From: Phascolomyces articulosus
Taxonomy: Eukaryota > Mucoromycota > Mucoromycetes > Mucorales > Lichtheimiaceae
Length of the DNA: 64,000 nucleotides
Direction: 5' to 3'
NCBI GenBank assembly: GCA_025677815.1
Contig: JAIXMP010000068.1
Span: 53,899-117,898, forward strand
A program made the translations under genes and the position numbers. The notes under the pieces are model-generated. The model did no database searches, had not been told where the DNA came from, and saw only the letters and a program-made list of their open reading frames with translations. This document shows, in pieces, positions 47,225-58,547 of the stretch (within the stretch, counting starts at the first letter, position 1; each line of letters starts with the position of its first letter).

Positions 47225-47659
47225 TGTTGTATCAGAGAGAAATCAATTAATAAAAAGAATAAAAGGAGACGAGATAAGTCAATGAGACCTGAAATAATCA
47301 ACTCAAGTTTTATTAAGATAAAAAATAATCTCTCTATTTATAAGAAAGTGCTCATCATGGATGGACTATCACAACTTGCACATTATGGTGTAATATTAGA
47401 ATATAGATTGCATCATTTGGATTGCGTGTTATGAGGACAGTATATTTAAGTAGACCATGAATGATATTGTTAGAAGGATTGCATGATCCAGTATAATTAA
47501 CAATATATGAAAGAGGATGGTGCAATACTGTATGTAACATAAGTAATTATCCAAATAGAATCACCGCACAAGTGAGATATAGGGTGAATGACAGTAATAA
47601 TAATAATAATAATGAAGAATTATTATTTATTATGAAGCCATTGTATGTTGGATACAACA
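47225..47659. repeat. Solo LTR (435 bp) with 5-bp target duplication in pol of element 3
   Basis: The insert starts TGTTGTATCAGAGAG and ends TTGGATACAACA, giving inverted ends TGTTG/CAACA. The target word ACCTT is present at 47220-47224 and again at 47660-47664. Element 2 has the uninterrupted site (equivalent of ATTTTACC-CTCAAAG). The LTR belongs to a family not otherwise seen in this window. Confidence 0.85.
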
Positions 47660-49733
47660 ACCTTCAAAGTCAAAAATAAAGGTGATTCAAGACTGGCCAG
47701 TACCTTCCAATGTTCAAATGGTGTGTCAATTTATTAGTCTCTGCTCATATTATTATCATTTTATTTATGGGTTTAGTGCGATTATGGCGTGTTTGACTGA
47801 TTTGACAAAAGGTACTGGTGCAAAGAAAAGAAGTATTGTTTGGACTTAAGAATGCCAAGCCGCGTTTAAAAAAATAAAAGTTGCATGACTGCTGCTCCAG
47901 TACTACTACCCCCTAACCCCACAAAATCATATGTTATTGAGGTGGATAGTTCTAATTACTCTGTTGGTAGTGTCCTGTTATAGGAAGGTAATGATGGTCT
48001 TTTACATCCTATTGCTTTTGAATTGAAAAAACTTTCCTTAGCAGAAAGATTGTACCTAACCTAAGAGTGGGAGCTTTTAGCTATTCTTTATGCATTACGC
48101 ATTTGGCGGTGCTTTGTAGAAGGTCGTCCATTTGTGGTCTACACTGATCATCACCTGTTGGTCTATTTCTGTTCTTATAAAAAACCACCACCACCCTATC
48201 TTATCTGTTGGATGGCTGAGTTAGAGTTATATAACCTAATCATTGAATACAAGAAAGGTACCAAGAATATCATCCCAGATTTACTTTCTTGACATGATAG
48301 ACCAGATTGTGTACCTGCCAAACAATCCATGGAACCAGACTACTTATATGCTCTTAAAGCTATTGATGAATCTAATTGGCCCAAGTTTTATACATTTAAG
48401 GAGGGAAAGTGGCCTACCACCTATAAGGATATACTTGCTAAACATCAAAACAAATTTTTGGTTAAGGAGAATCAAGTTTTCCATAAAGTTAAAATTGGAT
48501 CTGAGGTTCAAGAAATCCAATTTGTATTATTTGCTCACCGCGCCGATATTGTACAACATTATCATACAAGTTTTGGTCATCCTGGTAATATAACTTTATA
48601 TGACATCATTAAGAAGTGATGGTGGTGGCCTAATATGAAGGATGATATCCAAGATTGGATTTGCAACTGTACACAATGTTAACTTGGTGCTAATGCTGAT
48701 CAGGGAATTTACCATGCACCTATGAAACCTTTGGATGTCCCTGAGCCATTTACCTAATGGCATTTAGATTTTATTAGAGAATTACCTTGAACTATCAATG
48801 GTAATCAGTAGATCCTTGTTGCTGTGGACTATGCTACCAATTAGTATATCACCTGGGCTGTACCTGATGCTACTGGTCAAGCCTTTGCTGATTTTATTTA
48901 TGAGTCTATTGTTATGCAATTTGGATGTCCTATAGAAATCCTAACAGATCGTAGTAGCAACTTTATATTAAAAGTACTAAATTTATATTTGGGCTATATA
49001 AAAATTCATCATAAATTGACCAGTGCATTTCATCTATACAGTAACTCTAAAGTTGAACATACCAATAGCATTATCAAACAAATGATCTATAAATATATTA
49101 ATGGGGAAATCTATCGCTGGGATGAATTTTTGTTACAACCCACCTTTTCAAGCAATATAAGGAAGTACTGAACAAGTAGTACTAGCCCTTTTTATATAGT
49201 TTATGGTATTGAGCCCAAGTTGCCTGGTGATATTTTCCATCCAATGGTTATTAAAGACCCAGATCAAGCCCAAGACCCTAATACTATGGTTGAACTATGT
49301 AAACCTGAATTACTCTATTTACGAGAGGCTTAGGCAGATGCTGTTGAACAATTGTGTGCAAATGCAAAAAAAGACAAGGCTATTTGGGATGCTGTATTGA
49401 AGCATCAAGTTTTTTCTGTTGGTGACTATGTACTCATGAGGCATAAACAAAAAATTAGTCTTAAGTTTAATTGGAAGAGCCTATATGTTATTTTGGATCA
49501 AAATCTAGATCATGATACATACAAAATTAAGGACCTTCATAGAAAAGAATATAGATCATAGGTCCACATAGATCACCTACATCCTATCTATACTAAGCCA
49601 TCATCCCTACCTACTAACCCTTGGTATGATCCTGTCACAGCTCGTACTGCCACCTGTGAATTTTATAATCATGCTGCTAGTCTATCTACTTTAATGCTAG
49701 TTAGAGATGACCAACAGTTTAGGGAGGAGGTAT

Positions 49734-50163
49734 TGTCATAACCTTTGATTAGATATTTTTAATACTGATTCATTTAATTTTATTACTGCACATATAGTGC
49801 ACTCCAATTACTATACTTCTTTATTCATATAGAGCATAGCTGCAGCTATATCCTTTTGTATTATATTATCTATTACTTTTATATTGTACCATCATCATCT
49901 ACAGCCATCATCATTATTATTAGTCATATTATTATCCCAAACACTATTATCATTGTTATCATTATTATGTACAGTAGTTTTAGAAAAGATATAAATATTA
50001 GATCATTTTATTAAAAATAAGGGATATCTTCTATCTATCTTATTATCTCATATATACCTTCGTGGTTCTCTTCCTTCATGGTTATTCTATGTGGTTATTT
50101 ACCTGTGTGGTTATTATCTGTGTGGTTTTATCTTCATGGTTTCAACTTATAAAAAATATGACA
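49734..50163 (+). repeat. 3' LTR of element 3
   Basis: Begins TGTCATAACCTTTGATTAG and ends TATAAAAAATATGACA. Its last base touches the first base of the element 2 LTR, which runs in the opposite orientation. Confidence 0.85.
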
Positions 50164-50560
50164 TGTTGTATTTTTTATAAGTTGAAACCACAAAGATAAA
50201 ACCACACAGAGAACCACGAAGAGAGAATATAACCACACAGATAATAACCACACAGGTAAATAACCACACAGAATAACCATGAAGGAAGAGAACCACGAAG
50301 GTATATATGAGATAATAAGATAGATAGAAGATGTCCTTTATTTTTAATAAAATGATCCAATATTTATATCTTTTCTAAAACTACTGCGGATGATAATAAT
50401 TATAAAATAATGATGATGATAATATAATTATAAAAGGAGAAGGGAACTGTGACTGATAAAGAGGTATGCTGCAGTTATGACGAAGCATAAAGAAGTACAA
50501 TGTAGCTGTAGTAAAAGATGTAATATCGGTATTAAAAATACCCGACTAATAGTTACGACA
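50164..50560 (-). repeat. 3' LTR of element 2
   Basis: 397 bp, TGTTGTATTTTTTATAAG to GTTACGACA. The offset to the other copy is constant (5147) from end to end, so there are no indels. The outer TGTCGT has become TGTTGT. Confidence 0.92.
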
Positions 50561-50572
50561 ATACCTCCTCCC

Positions 50573-53500
50573 CAAACTGTTGGTCGTCTCTGACCAACAC
50601 TAAGTATCGGGTGACTCAGCTTGATAAAAGGCACGGGCGGCAGCATGGGCGGCAACTGGATCAAACCAAGGTTCAGTGGGTGGAGACTTGCTATGGATAG
50701 GACGAAGACGATCTGTGTGAACCCAGGAATTGTAATTTTTACCATTCAGATCTTTAAGCTTGTAAGTGTCATGTTCCAAATTTCAGTCCAAAATAATATA
50801 GGGGCCTTTCCAATTGAACTCAAGGCTTAGTTTTTGCTCATGTCGCATAAGTACATGATCACCAACAGTGAAAACTTGATGTCTCAAGGCGGCGTCCCAA
50901 GCAAGTTTATCCTTTTTGGCATTAACACGTAAACATTCAGTAGCATCAGCACGAGCTTCCCTTAACCGAAGTAATTCAGACTTGCGCAACTCGATCATGG
51001 AGTCTGGATCTTGAGTTGGATCATTTTCTTGAATAACTTTAGGAGGGAGAATATCACCAGGTAACTTGGGTTCGACACCATATACCATGAAGAAGGGACT
51101 GAGACTGGTAGTACGATGTTTGCGGATATTACAAGCGAATGTGGATTGGATTAAAAAATCATCCCATTTGTGAATCTCACCATTAACGTATTTGCGAATC
51201 ATTTGTTTAAGAACACCATTAGTACGCTCAGCCTTGGAATTTGAACATAGGTGAAAAGCAGATGTAAGTTTATGATGAATTTTTACACGGCCCAAATAAA
51301 AGTTTAGCACCTTTGACATGAAGTTACTGCCACGATCCATAAGAATTTCCACTGGGCAACCAAATTGCATAACAATGGAATCATAAATAAAATCAGCAAT
51401 AGCTTGACCAGTAGCGTCAGGAACAGCACGAATAATTGTCCAGTTGGTAGCATAGTCTACCGCTACTAGTATCCATCGATTACCATTAATAGTGCGTGGT
51501 AATTCACCAATAAAATCCAAGTGCCAATGAGAAAATGGATCAGGGACATCCAAAGGTTTCATAGGTGCATAATGAATGCCGCGATCAGCATTTGCACCAA
51601 GCTGACATTGGGGACATGTGCAGGTCCAATTTTGGATGTCATCCTTCATGTTTGGCCACCACCAGCGTTTCTTGATGAGATCATACAACGTTGTTTGACC
51701 AGCATGTCCGAAACTGGTATGAAAGTGTTGTACAAGGTCAGCGCGGCGAGCAAATAAGGCAAATCGAATTTCTTGTATTTCTGATCCAATTTTTACTTTT
51801 CGGAAAACTTGGTCATCTTTTACCACAAACTTGTCTTGATGCTTCAATAACAAATCTTTATACATAGATGGCCATTTTGGTTCATCAAATGTATAAAATT
51901 TTGGCCAGTCAGATTCTTCGATAGATTTCATGGCATATAAGTAATCAGGCTCCATAGAAGTGGGTGAAGGCATGCAATCTGGTCCATCTCTTCGGGATAA
52001 TAAATCAGGAATGACATTATCTGCCCCTCTTTTATATTCAATCATAGGATCATAGAGTTCTAGTTCGGCCATCCAGCGAATAAGACATGGTGGAGGTGGT
52101 TTTCGACGGGAGCAGAAATAGACGAGTGGATGATGATCCGTGCGGACAACAAAGTGACGACCTTCCACAAAGCATCGCCAAATGCGTAATGCATGTAAAA
52201 TTGCCAATAGCTCTCTTTCTTGCGCAGGATAGGATCTTTCACTAACCGATAATTTTTTTGATTCAAAAGCAATAGGGTGTAACCGGTCGTCATCACCTTC
52301 TTGTATAAGAACACCACCAACAGCATAATCCGAGCTATCCACCTCAATGACATATGATTTGCTTGGGTCAGGTGGTAGCAACACAGGAGCAGCAGTCATA
52401 CACTCCTTGATTTTTTCAAAAGCAGACTGGCATTCTGGGGTCCACACAATACTCCTTTTCTTTGCACCTGTACCTTTCGTCAAATCAGTCAAACATGCTA
52501 CAATCGAACTGAACCCACGAATAAAACGACGGTAATGGGAACAGAGACCAATAAATTGATGCACCATTTGCACGTTGGATGGGACTGGCCAGTCTTAGAT
52601 CGCCTTTATTTTTGTCTTTGAGGGTAAAATACCAGCAGCAGAGATATTAAAACCAACAAAGTCCAATTCAGTTTTAAACAGTTCTGTTTTCTTGACGTTT
52701 GCCACCAACTTCGCCTCCTTTAAACGATCAAGAACTTGGCGTACATAGGCTTCGTGTTCTTGTTTTGACTTGCTGTAAATTAAAATATCGTCTAGATATA
52801 CCAGTGCGTATTTATCAATGCAGTTACCAAGCGCCTTGTTGATCATAGCTTGAAATACAGGAGGAGCATTACGAAGGCCGAACGGAAGAACCAGCCATTC
52901 AAAAGAACCATATCGTGTATTAAACGCTGTCTTGGGAATATCTTCTTTCTTGATACGTAGCTGATGATACCCACTCTTGAGATCAATCGATGAAAAATAC
53001 TTTGCTTGTGATAAACGCTCAAGACACTCATCTATACGTGGAAGTGGATGGGAGTGGCGTTTGGTAACCTGATTAACAGCACGGTAGTCTACACACAGAC
53101 GCATTTCACCATTTTTCTTACGGACAAAAAGAATGGGAGCACCCCATGGTGACATACTAGGCCGGATCAAACCAAGAGCAAGTAATTCATCCAACTGTTT
53201 TCGTAATTCGTCCAGTTCCAAAGGACTCATCTTGTATGGTGGGCGGTTGATCGGGTCGGCATCACCAGTATCAATGACATGATGGATATCACGTTCTGGT
53301 GATAATCCCGGTAATTGATCTTGAAAAACTTCAGGATACTCCTTCTTGAACTGGTGGAGTTTATCATGCTCCGATTGTTCCTTCTTTTGGTCTTCAAAAT
53401 TTGGGTAGCACAGGAACAACTCTTCTACCTGTCTTTTCTTGGTCAGTTTGACAACTTGGCGGTGAGAAATAAGGTATGTGAGATCACAGGTAAGACGATT

Positions 53501-54090
53501 GAATTTTGGACGTAAAATGTATTGCTTATCATTGATAGTAATAACCCAAATATCTTGGTCCCAATTAGGCACTGGTTTCATCCGTTTAATCCAATCGCGA
53601 CCCAAAATTAGATCAAACTTGGTATCTAACACAAATGCAAAAACCTTGTGATCCAAGCCAGCAGCATCCAGAGAGAGAGTAACAGCACGATCAATAGCGA
53701 ATTTATGACCACCAGCTGTTTCAACTTCCCGATTTGTTACAGTATGAACAGGACAACCAGCAGCCAAAAATGGAGACACATAAGTACAAGAAGCACCACT
53801 ATCCAAAAGCACATCCACATTTCTCCCATTGCAGACCATTGTGTACAGAGGTAAATCGGTATTGTTTATTGAGTTTAAAGATTCAAAATGACGAAAATTA
53901 TCTTGATGCTCACCATCATCCTCCTCCTTGTCAAACAAGGTATCAACAGAGAGATCGATCAATGGCATTGGATTATCAACTATACTACCACCAGATTTAG
54001 TAACAGATTCTTCTTGATCAGTTTTTATAAATATTGGAGCTTGGCCAACGGATTGTTCTTGTACCACATTAAGGGATGGTGTTGTGGCGA
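50573..54090 (-). pseudogene. pol: Pol of element 2, two in-frame stops
   Basis: One frame from about 54090 to the stop near 50597. It is broken by TAA at 52595-52597 (between reverse transcriptase and RNase H) and TGA at 50783-50785 (in the C-terminal integrase module). Domains in order are protease VDVLLDSGASCTYVS, reverse transcriptase CVDYRAVNQVTKR with YLDDILIYSK, RNase H VDSSDYAVGGVLIQE, and integrase zinc region FGHAGQTTLYDLIKKR ... CPQCQ with D, D, E in WHLDFIGELP, LMDRGSNFMS and SKAERTNG. Note LMDRG for the usual LTDRG, and SKAERT for SKVERT. At the first stop, element 1 keeps CAA in the same context (ATCCAAGAATGG against ATCTAAGACTGG). Confidence 0.9.
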
Positions 54091-54101
54091 AGGAACTCCC
54101 T

Positions 54102-55291
54102 TTAATCCCGACGCGCTTTGCCTTTTAAATCTTGATTGTAACGAGGAGTTTGTCCATTGGATCGATTACCTTGACGATAACCACCATTGTTATAACCTTG
54201 ACGACCATTATTACTATAACCTTGGCGACCACCATTATTGCGATTATTTGAAGGCTGTTGTGGGGATGGACATTCACGAGCGAAATGACCAGAGCCACCG
54301 CAATTGTAACAACGGCGAGGACGACTTTGTTGCCGGAAGTCAATGGCGTCTAATTCCATGGGAGTGGGACCAGCAGCTTGACCATAAGACATGTTATTCG
54401 GAGGCAAACCAGAGCAGATTGGGGCACGAACACCAGCAGCATATTCGTGGACAGCTTCAAAAGTTTCGGCTGAATTGTATGCAGCAATTAGAGTTGTTGG
54501 ACGGTTAAGCAATACTTGGACACGAGCTTCATATGACAATCCACATATGAATTCGTGCATGGCATCTTCCTCGAACATGTCAGGTAAATCAAGCATGATG
54601 TTACGGAATTCAGTGACATATTCCCAGATGGTACTACTTCCTTGAGATAAAGCACGGAGACGGTTGCGAGCAATTTGAGCAGAATTGCGTGGCTTAAATT
54701 CAGCTCGAAATGCATCTTGAAAGTCGGACCAGGTTTTTGGAATCTTGTTGGTGTTGTCATCTGGATGAATAGCCATTTCCAAATGGCGCCACCACGTCGC
54801 AGCACCATCACGTAATAAGGTCGAAGCATAGGTTACACGTTCTTGATCAGAGAGGCCTGCACAATCACCATATTTGTCGACAGTGTGTAACCAAGCTTCT
54901 ACGACCGACGACGAACGGACACCATGAAAAAGATTGGGTTGAACTGGTTTGATTTTATTTGGACGGGCAGTTTCACGAGAGATTTAATTTCGTTTTGTTG
55001 TAATTGTATTTGTTGCAACATAGCTTGCATGGTGGATAACATTTGTGCTTCTTGACTTGGCTGTTGTTCATTTTGATTTGCGACTGACAAGAATCCTTGT
55101 GTTATGCCATTGGCGCGTTCTTGAAGGATTTCCATCTGTTGTGCCGTGAATTGGGTACGTAAATTTTCTGGAATGCTTATTTGGGAGACTTGAGTGCGAT
55201 ATACTTCTTTGGCATTTTCTGGTAATTGTCTGTAAACAAATTCTTGCACCACAAATTGTTGTTGCTGTTCAGAAGTAAATTGATCGCTCAT
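54102..55291 (-). pseudogene. gag: Gag of element 2, one frameshift
   Basis: Starts MSDQFTSEQQQQF at 55291. The frame changes by one base near 54985: the upstream frame continues only to a stop at 54899, while the downstream frame carries LLRDGAATWWRHLEM, FRNIMLDLPDMFEEDAMHEF, the zinc knuckle CYNCGGSGHFAREC and an Asn/Gly/Arg-rich tail, and ends RRD-TAA at 54102. Without the indel it would be a full gag of about 395 residues. The zinc knuckle would bind element RNA. Confidence 0.88.
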
Positions 55292-55296
55292 TTTAT

Positions 55297-55308
55297 CTTT
55301 CGCTACCA
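55297..55308 (-). other. Primer-binding site of element 2
   Basis: Minus strand TGGTAGCGAAAG two bases inside the 5' LTR, identical to element 1. Confidence 0.75.
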
Positions 55309-55310
55309 AA

Positions 55311-55707
55311 TGTCGTATTTTTTATAAGTTGAAACCACAAAGATAAAACCACACAGAGAACCACGAAGAGAGAATATAACCACACAGATAATAACCACAC
55401 AGGTAAATAACCACACAGAATAACCACGAAGGAAGAGAACCACGAAGGTATATATGAGATAATAAGATAGATAGAAGATGTCCTTTATTTTTAATAAAAT
55501 GATCCAATATTTATATCTTTTCTAAAACTACTGCGGATGATAATAATTATAAAATAATGATGATGATAATATAATTATAAAAGGAAAAGGGAACTGTGAC
55601 TGATAAAGAGGTATGCTGCGGTTATGACGAAGCATAAAGAAGTACAATGTAGCCACAGTAAAAGATGTAATATCGGTATTAAAAATACCCGACTAATAGT
55701 TACGACA
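55311..55707 (-). repeat. 5' LTR of element 2
   Basis: 397 bp, plus-strand reading TGTCGTATTTTTTATAAG to GTTACGACA, with complete inverted ends TGTCGT/ACGACA. Repeats of ACCACA/ACCACGAAG words occur in its first third. Confidence 0.92.
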
Positions 55708-55748
55708 TACATTACACAAAAATAATAAAATATAAAAAGTAACTAATT

Positions 55749-55818
55749 ACTGCTCGAGGGGCTGAACACGCCTTTGATTCAGTCTAACGCTCTCCAACTG
55801 AGCTACTCGGCAAGTTGA
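55749..55818 (-). pseudogene. tRNA-Phe-like relic
   Basis: The minus strand reads TGCCGAG TA GCTC AGTTGGA GAGC G TTAGA CTGAA TCAAA, which is the acceptor strand, a perfect D-stem and an anticodon arm with GAA in the loop. The anticodon loop is only five bases, and the T-arm/3' acceptor part (GTGTTCAGCCCCTCGAGCA) pairs badly, so a deletion has spoiled it. It lies 41 bp from the outer end of element 2's LTR. Confidence 0.55.
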
Positions 55819-55821
55819 TTT

Positions 55822-56705
55822 GTCGCGTCTGAGACGAATTTTGAAAGAAATTCGTCATCAGCTGGTCACGTGACTTCAAGACGACGATTCAAACCTAAGA
55901 ACCCGGGTCGACCAACCAGATCGCGTTGGTGAAATGTTTCTCCCGAAGGTTTATCCATAGAAGGATGGTTGATCAACCATCCTATTTTTGATGATCCCCA
56001 TCTATCCCTACTTGTATATCCCCTGTCACCCTAGATAATCATAACCACATTGCCTATAGATATTTTCTTAACAATAATAGATGTAGTGTTCTCTACATAA
56101 TAATAATTATATCATAATTATTATTATTTATTTTTATGTTTTTATCTAACCCTTATTTGATTATCCTCTTATGTTTATTATATTGTCCCTCATTATACTC
56201 TCTCATTATTTTATGTATCATATATTATTGCCTTATGTTTATTTCCATATTTACTTTTATTAATTTAGTGTCACATAAATATATAAAGGCAATGAATGTT
56301 ATATAAAATAAAGAGACAACTAACTAACTAACTAACTAACTAATAAATCAATTATCTGCTTATATACATTACCATTGATCTACTTTATCTTTAATCATTT
56401 CCCTTGTGTTTTATCCTTAATTCTGGTTTCGTGGTATCTACTGAAGAATCTTGGTCTGGTCATAATCATTTATACTTGCAAGTGTGGCAATAGCAAAAAG
56501 AATTCACAATGGATCTGACAATTTTACTGCATCTAAGGCGAATTTTGAAAGAAATTTGTCTTCAGCTGGTCACGTGACCTTAGGATAAAAGTTTAAACCC
56601 AAGAATCTGGGTCGACCAACCAAATCATGCTAGTAAAAGGTTTACTCTGAAGGTTTATCTATAGATGGATAGGTTAATTAACTATCTTATTTTTGATGAT
56701 CCCTA
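55822..56705. repeat. Direct repeat, possible tandem LTR relics
   Basis: About 170 bp at 55830-56000 (GAATTTTGAAAGAAATTCGT, CAGCTGGTCACGTGAC, GGGTCGACCAACCA, TTTTTGATGATCCC) recur at 56530-56705 with mainly C-to-T and G-to-A changes. The first unit may be a solo LTR from TGTCGCGTC (55822) to ATCTGACA (56520), with TGTC/GACA ends. A tetranucleotide run (AACT)n lies at about 56312-56342. Two unrelated AT-rich segments fill the middle. Confidence 0.55.
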
Positions 56706-57255
56706 TACTGGAAAAAAGCAGGGATTTCATAAGAATTTCACAATTGTGATATTCTTATGAGATATCAACTAGTTAAGTATATTTCACCAAAATTTCATTA
56801 CTTTCTTGATATTTCAAATATTATAGAGATCTCATAAGAATTTCATTACTTTTTAGATTTCTATAAATTATTATTAAAGTACTTTTGTTCTATTTATTAA
56901 CATTGCTTTATATAATATATGCTTTTAATATTATATATTATAAGATTATTGACTATAAAAGAATTGAATAAAAATAGCCATCATTCAATAGCATCATTTA
57001 AACTAATTAGTTTTAACATTCTAAATTTAAAACAGTTCTGTTAATTTATTTATTATATACTAAATACTAACTATTATAGTGTTATACTTAAATGCATATA
57101 AAAACCATTAAAAATCTATAGCAATATTATACTTATATTTATATCCTTCCAATATAAAACATAGTAAAGATCAGATATATAAAACATATAAAAAATAAAT
57201 CACTTTATTAAAAAAAATATTCCTTAAGAACATAAGTTCTAACTTTTTTGGCACA
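56706..57255. other. Possible left end of a CACTA-type unit
   Basis: Starts ACTGGAAAAAAGCAGGGATT (preceded by T where CACTA elements have C) and is followed by a hairpin, ATTTCATAAGAATTTCAC / GTGATATTCTTATGAGAT. No gene in the remaining AT-rich sequence. The matching right end was not found. Confidence 0.35.
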
Positions 57256-58071
57256 CTATTGTACCTGAGTAGGAGTGATATCATCATTACTCCATACATT
57301 GTCATCTGAGCTGCTCTCATATTCTTCTGGCTCTTCTGGCCCTTCCCAGTCAATCTTGTCTTCCTCCTCCTCCTCCTCCTCTTCCTCTTCCTTCTTCACT
57401 TTACCTTTTTCCTCCTCTTCATTAAAACTAAAAGATTCCTCATCCCATAGAGGGACAAGATCCATTGGCAGACTTACTAAACTATAGCCAAAGTACTTGC
57501 ACAGCTCAATAGCATTCTTGCACTGGTAGGCACCTTTTCTCCTATAATATGTTGGTAATATCACTTTAGAATACAGTATCATCCCAATTTATTGAAAATC
57601 ATTCATCAAAAATAATATATTTTACATACCATTTTCTTGCCAAGTAGCAAACTAATGCAGGATCATCATTATATGCAGTACCTGTAAAATTATCCTATAC
57701 TGTATAGTAAGAATAACTATCACTTAACATTTCCTTCACCCTATTTAATGTAAATCATCAAATCCAGAAAATATAACATCAACAGTAATGGCAACAACAA
57801 TAATAGTATTAACACTTACTCTTTATGACGTGCCAGCTTTGCATCATCATCCAACTCATCTTCTGACTCATTATCAGTGGTAGTGCTTCTACTATTTTAG
57901 ATTGAAAATTAATACAAGGTCATGCAACAGCAATGTATGTTGAATACATCAATAATAGTCTTACTATACTTACTTGCAGGAACGTGGTTGTTTACTTGAA
58001 GGAAAATTATCCTCATCATCTAAATGTTGATATTTAATGGCAGGGTTCATATTTGAGATGGTTACAGTCAT
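57256..58071 (-). pseudogene. Spliced accessory gene of the CACTA-like unit, four exons, one in-frame TAG
   Basis: Exons are 58071-57974, 57891-57820, 57740-57630 and 57541-57256, all with GTAAGT/GTATGT donors and AG acceptors. The joined frame is 567 nt (188 residues). Exon 3 carries one TAG in YYTV-stop-DNFTGTAYNDDPALVCY. The protein has an acidic second exon (NESEDELDDDAKLARH), a conserved-looking core (LARKWRKGAYQCKNAIELCK followed by YFGYSLVSLPMDLVPL) and a Glu-rich tail with a run of ten Glu. The domain is not recognised. Four phase-correct introns and no frameshift argue that it was a working gene until recently. It is divergent from the Tnp2 gene, with about 480 bp between them. Confidence 0.6.
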
Positions 58072-58547
58072 TGGTAATATGTAAAAGCAAAAAGTAAAAG
58101 ATAAATGTTAATAAGAAATAAAAAAACAAAAAAAAAGAATCTGTTCTTATATACCATCCATATTACCTTTTATGAATGTTTTCAATGCATCAAAAGTGGA
58201 AATCCATGTTACTTAGAATCCCGTTTTTTTTTTAAAAAAAACTAGTCTGACTGATGATAATGATGATATGATGAATGGAGTGCTTATGAAGAAAGTTGCC
58301 TAAAATATTAAAATGTAAAAAAAATCAATGGCATATATAGTTACTCTTATAGGCGATAGTATGTTCATAGATTGTTGGTTACATGTCTTAGTCAAAATCT
58401 TGATGGTCAAAAAAGCCTAAAATATAAAGTATACATATGTATCACAAGCACTGCCATGGAATATTAATAAATAGGGCATATTATGCAAGCCCTTGCTTTT
58501 TATATTCATATTTAACTTCTTTCATTTATAACAATTTTCAATTGGAA

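Larger units (their letters stand above)
45565..49735 (+). pseudogene. pol: Pol of element 3 (decayed, two insertions)
   Basis: Protease motif VNVLLDSGASYTYIS (about 45827), reverse transcriptase with LPFGLCNAP and YLDDILI (about 46840), RNase H (VDSSNYSVGSVL), integrase zinc region (FGHPGNITLYDIIKK) and SKVEHTNSIIKQM can all be followed in order. Stops occur every few dozen codons: TAA/TAG mostly at Gln positions, TAG at Trp positions and TGA at Arg positions of element 2. Insertions interrupt it at 46898 and 47225. Confidence 0.87.
43900..50163 (+). mobile_element. Ty3/Gypsy LTR retrotransposon 3, strongly decayed, with two nested insertions
   Basis: LTRs are 43900-44346 and 49734-50163. 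A primer-binding site variant TAGTAGCGAAAG lies at 44349-44360, and the purine tract AGGGAGGAGG sits just before the 3' LTR. The interior is colinear with element 2 but full of stops, and it is interrupted by solo-LTR-like insertions at 46898-47108 and 47225-47659. Without them it would be about 5.6 kb, as for element 2. Changes relative to element 2 are mainly C-to-T and G-to-A. Confidence 0.9.
50164..55707 (-). mobile_element. Ty3/Gypsy LTR retrotransposon 2 (near complete)
   Basis: 5.54-kb element in minus orientation, with 397-bp LTRs, a primer-binding site at 55297-55308 and a purine tract (complement of 50561-50574). Coding order is gag, protease, reverse transcriptase, RNase H, integrase. 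It has one gag frameshift and two stops in pol, so it is slightly damaged. LTR copies differ at about seven sites, all transitions. Flanking bases (TGACA left, TACAT right) do not form a duplication. Confidence 0.92.

Noticed and set aside
53888..54508. 206-codon plus-strand ORF
   Set aside because: Shadow of gag/pol of element 2, with no motif of its own.
55740..55830. Functional tRNA-Phe gene
   Set aside because: The anticodon loop has five instead of seven bases and the T-arm does not pair, so a relic is the better reading.
57711..57735. Removing the TAG in the 57-58 kb gene by a 19-base GT...AG intron
   Set aside because: Too short for a spliceosomal intron, and it would break the downstream frame.
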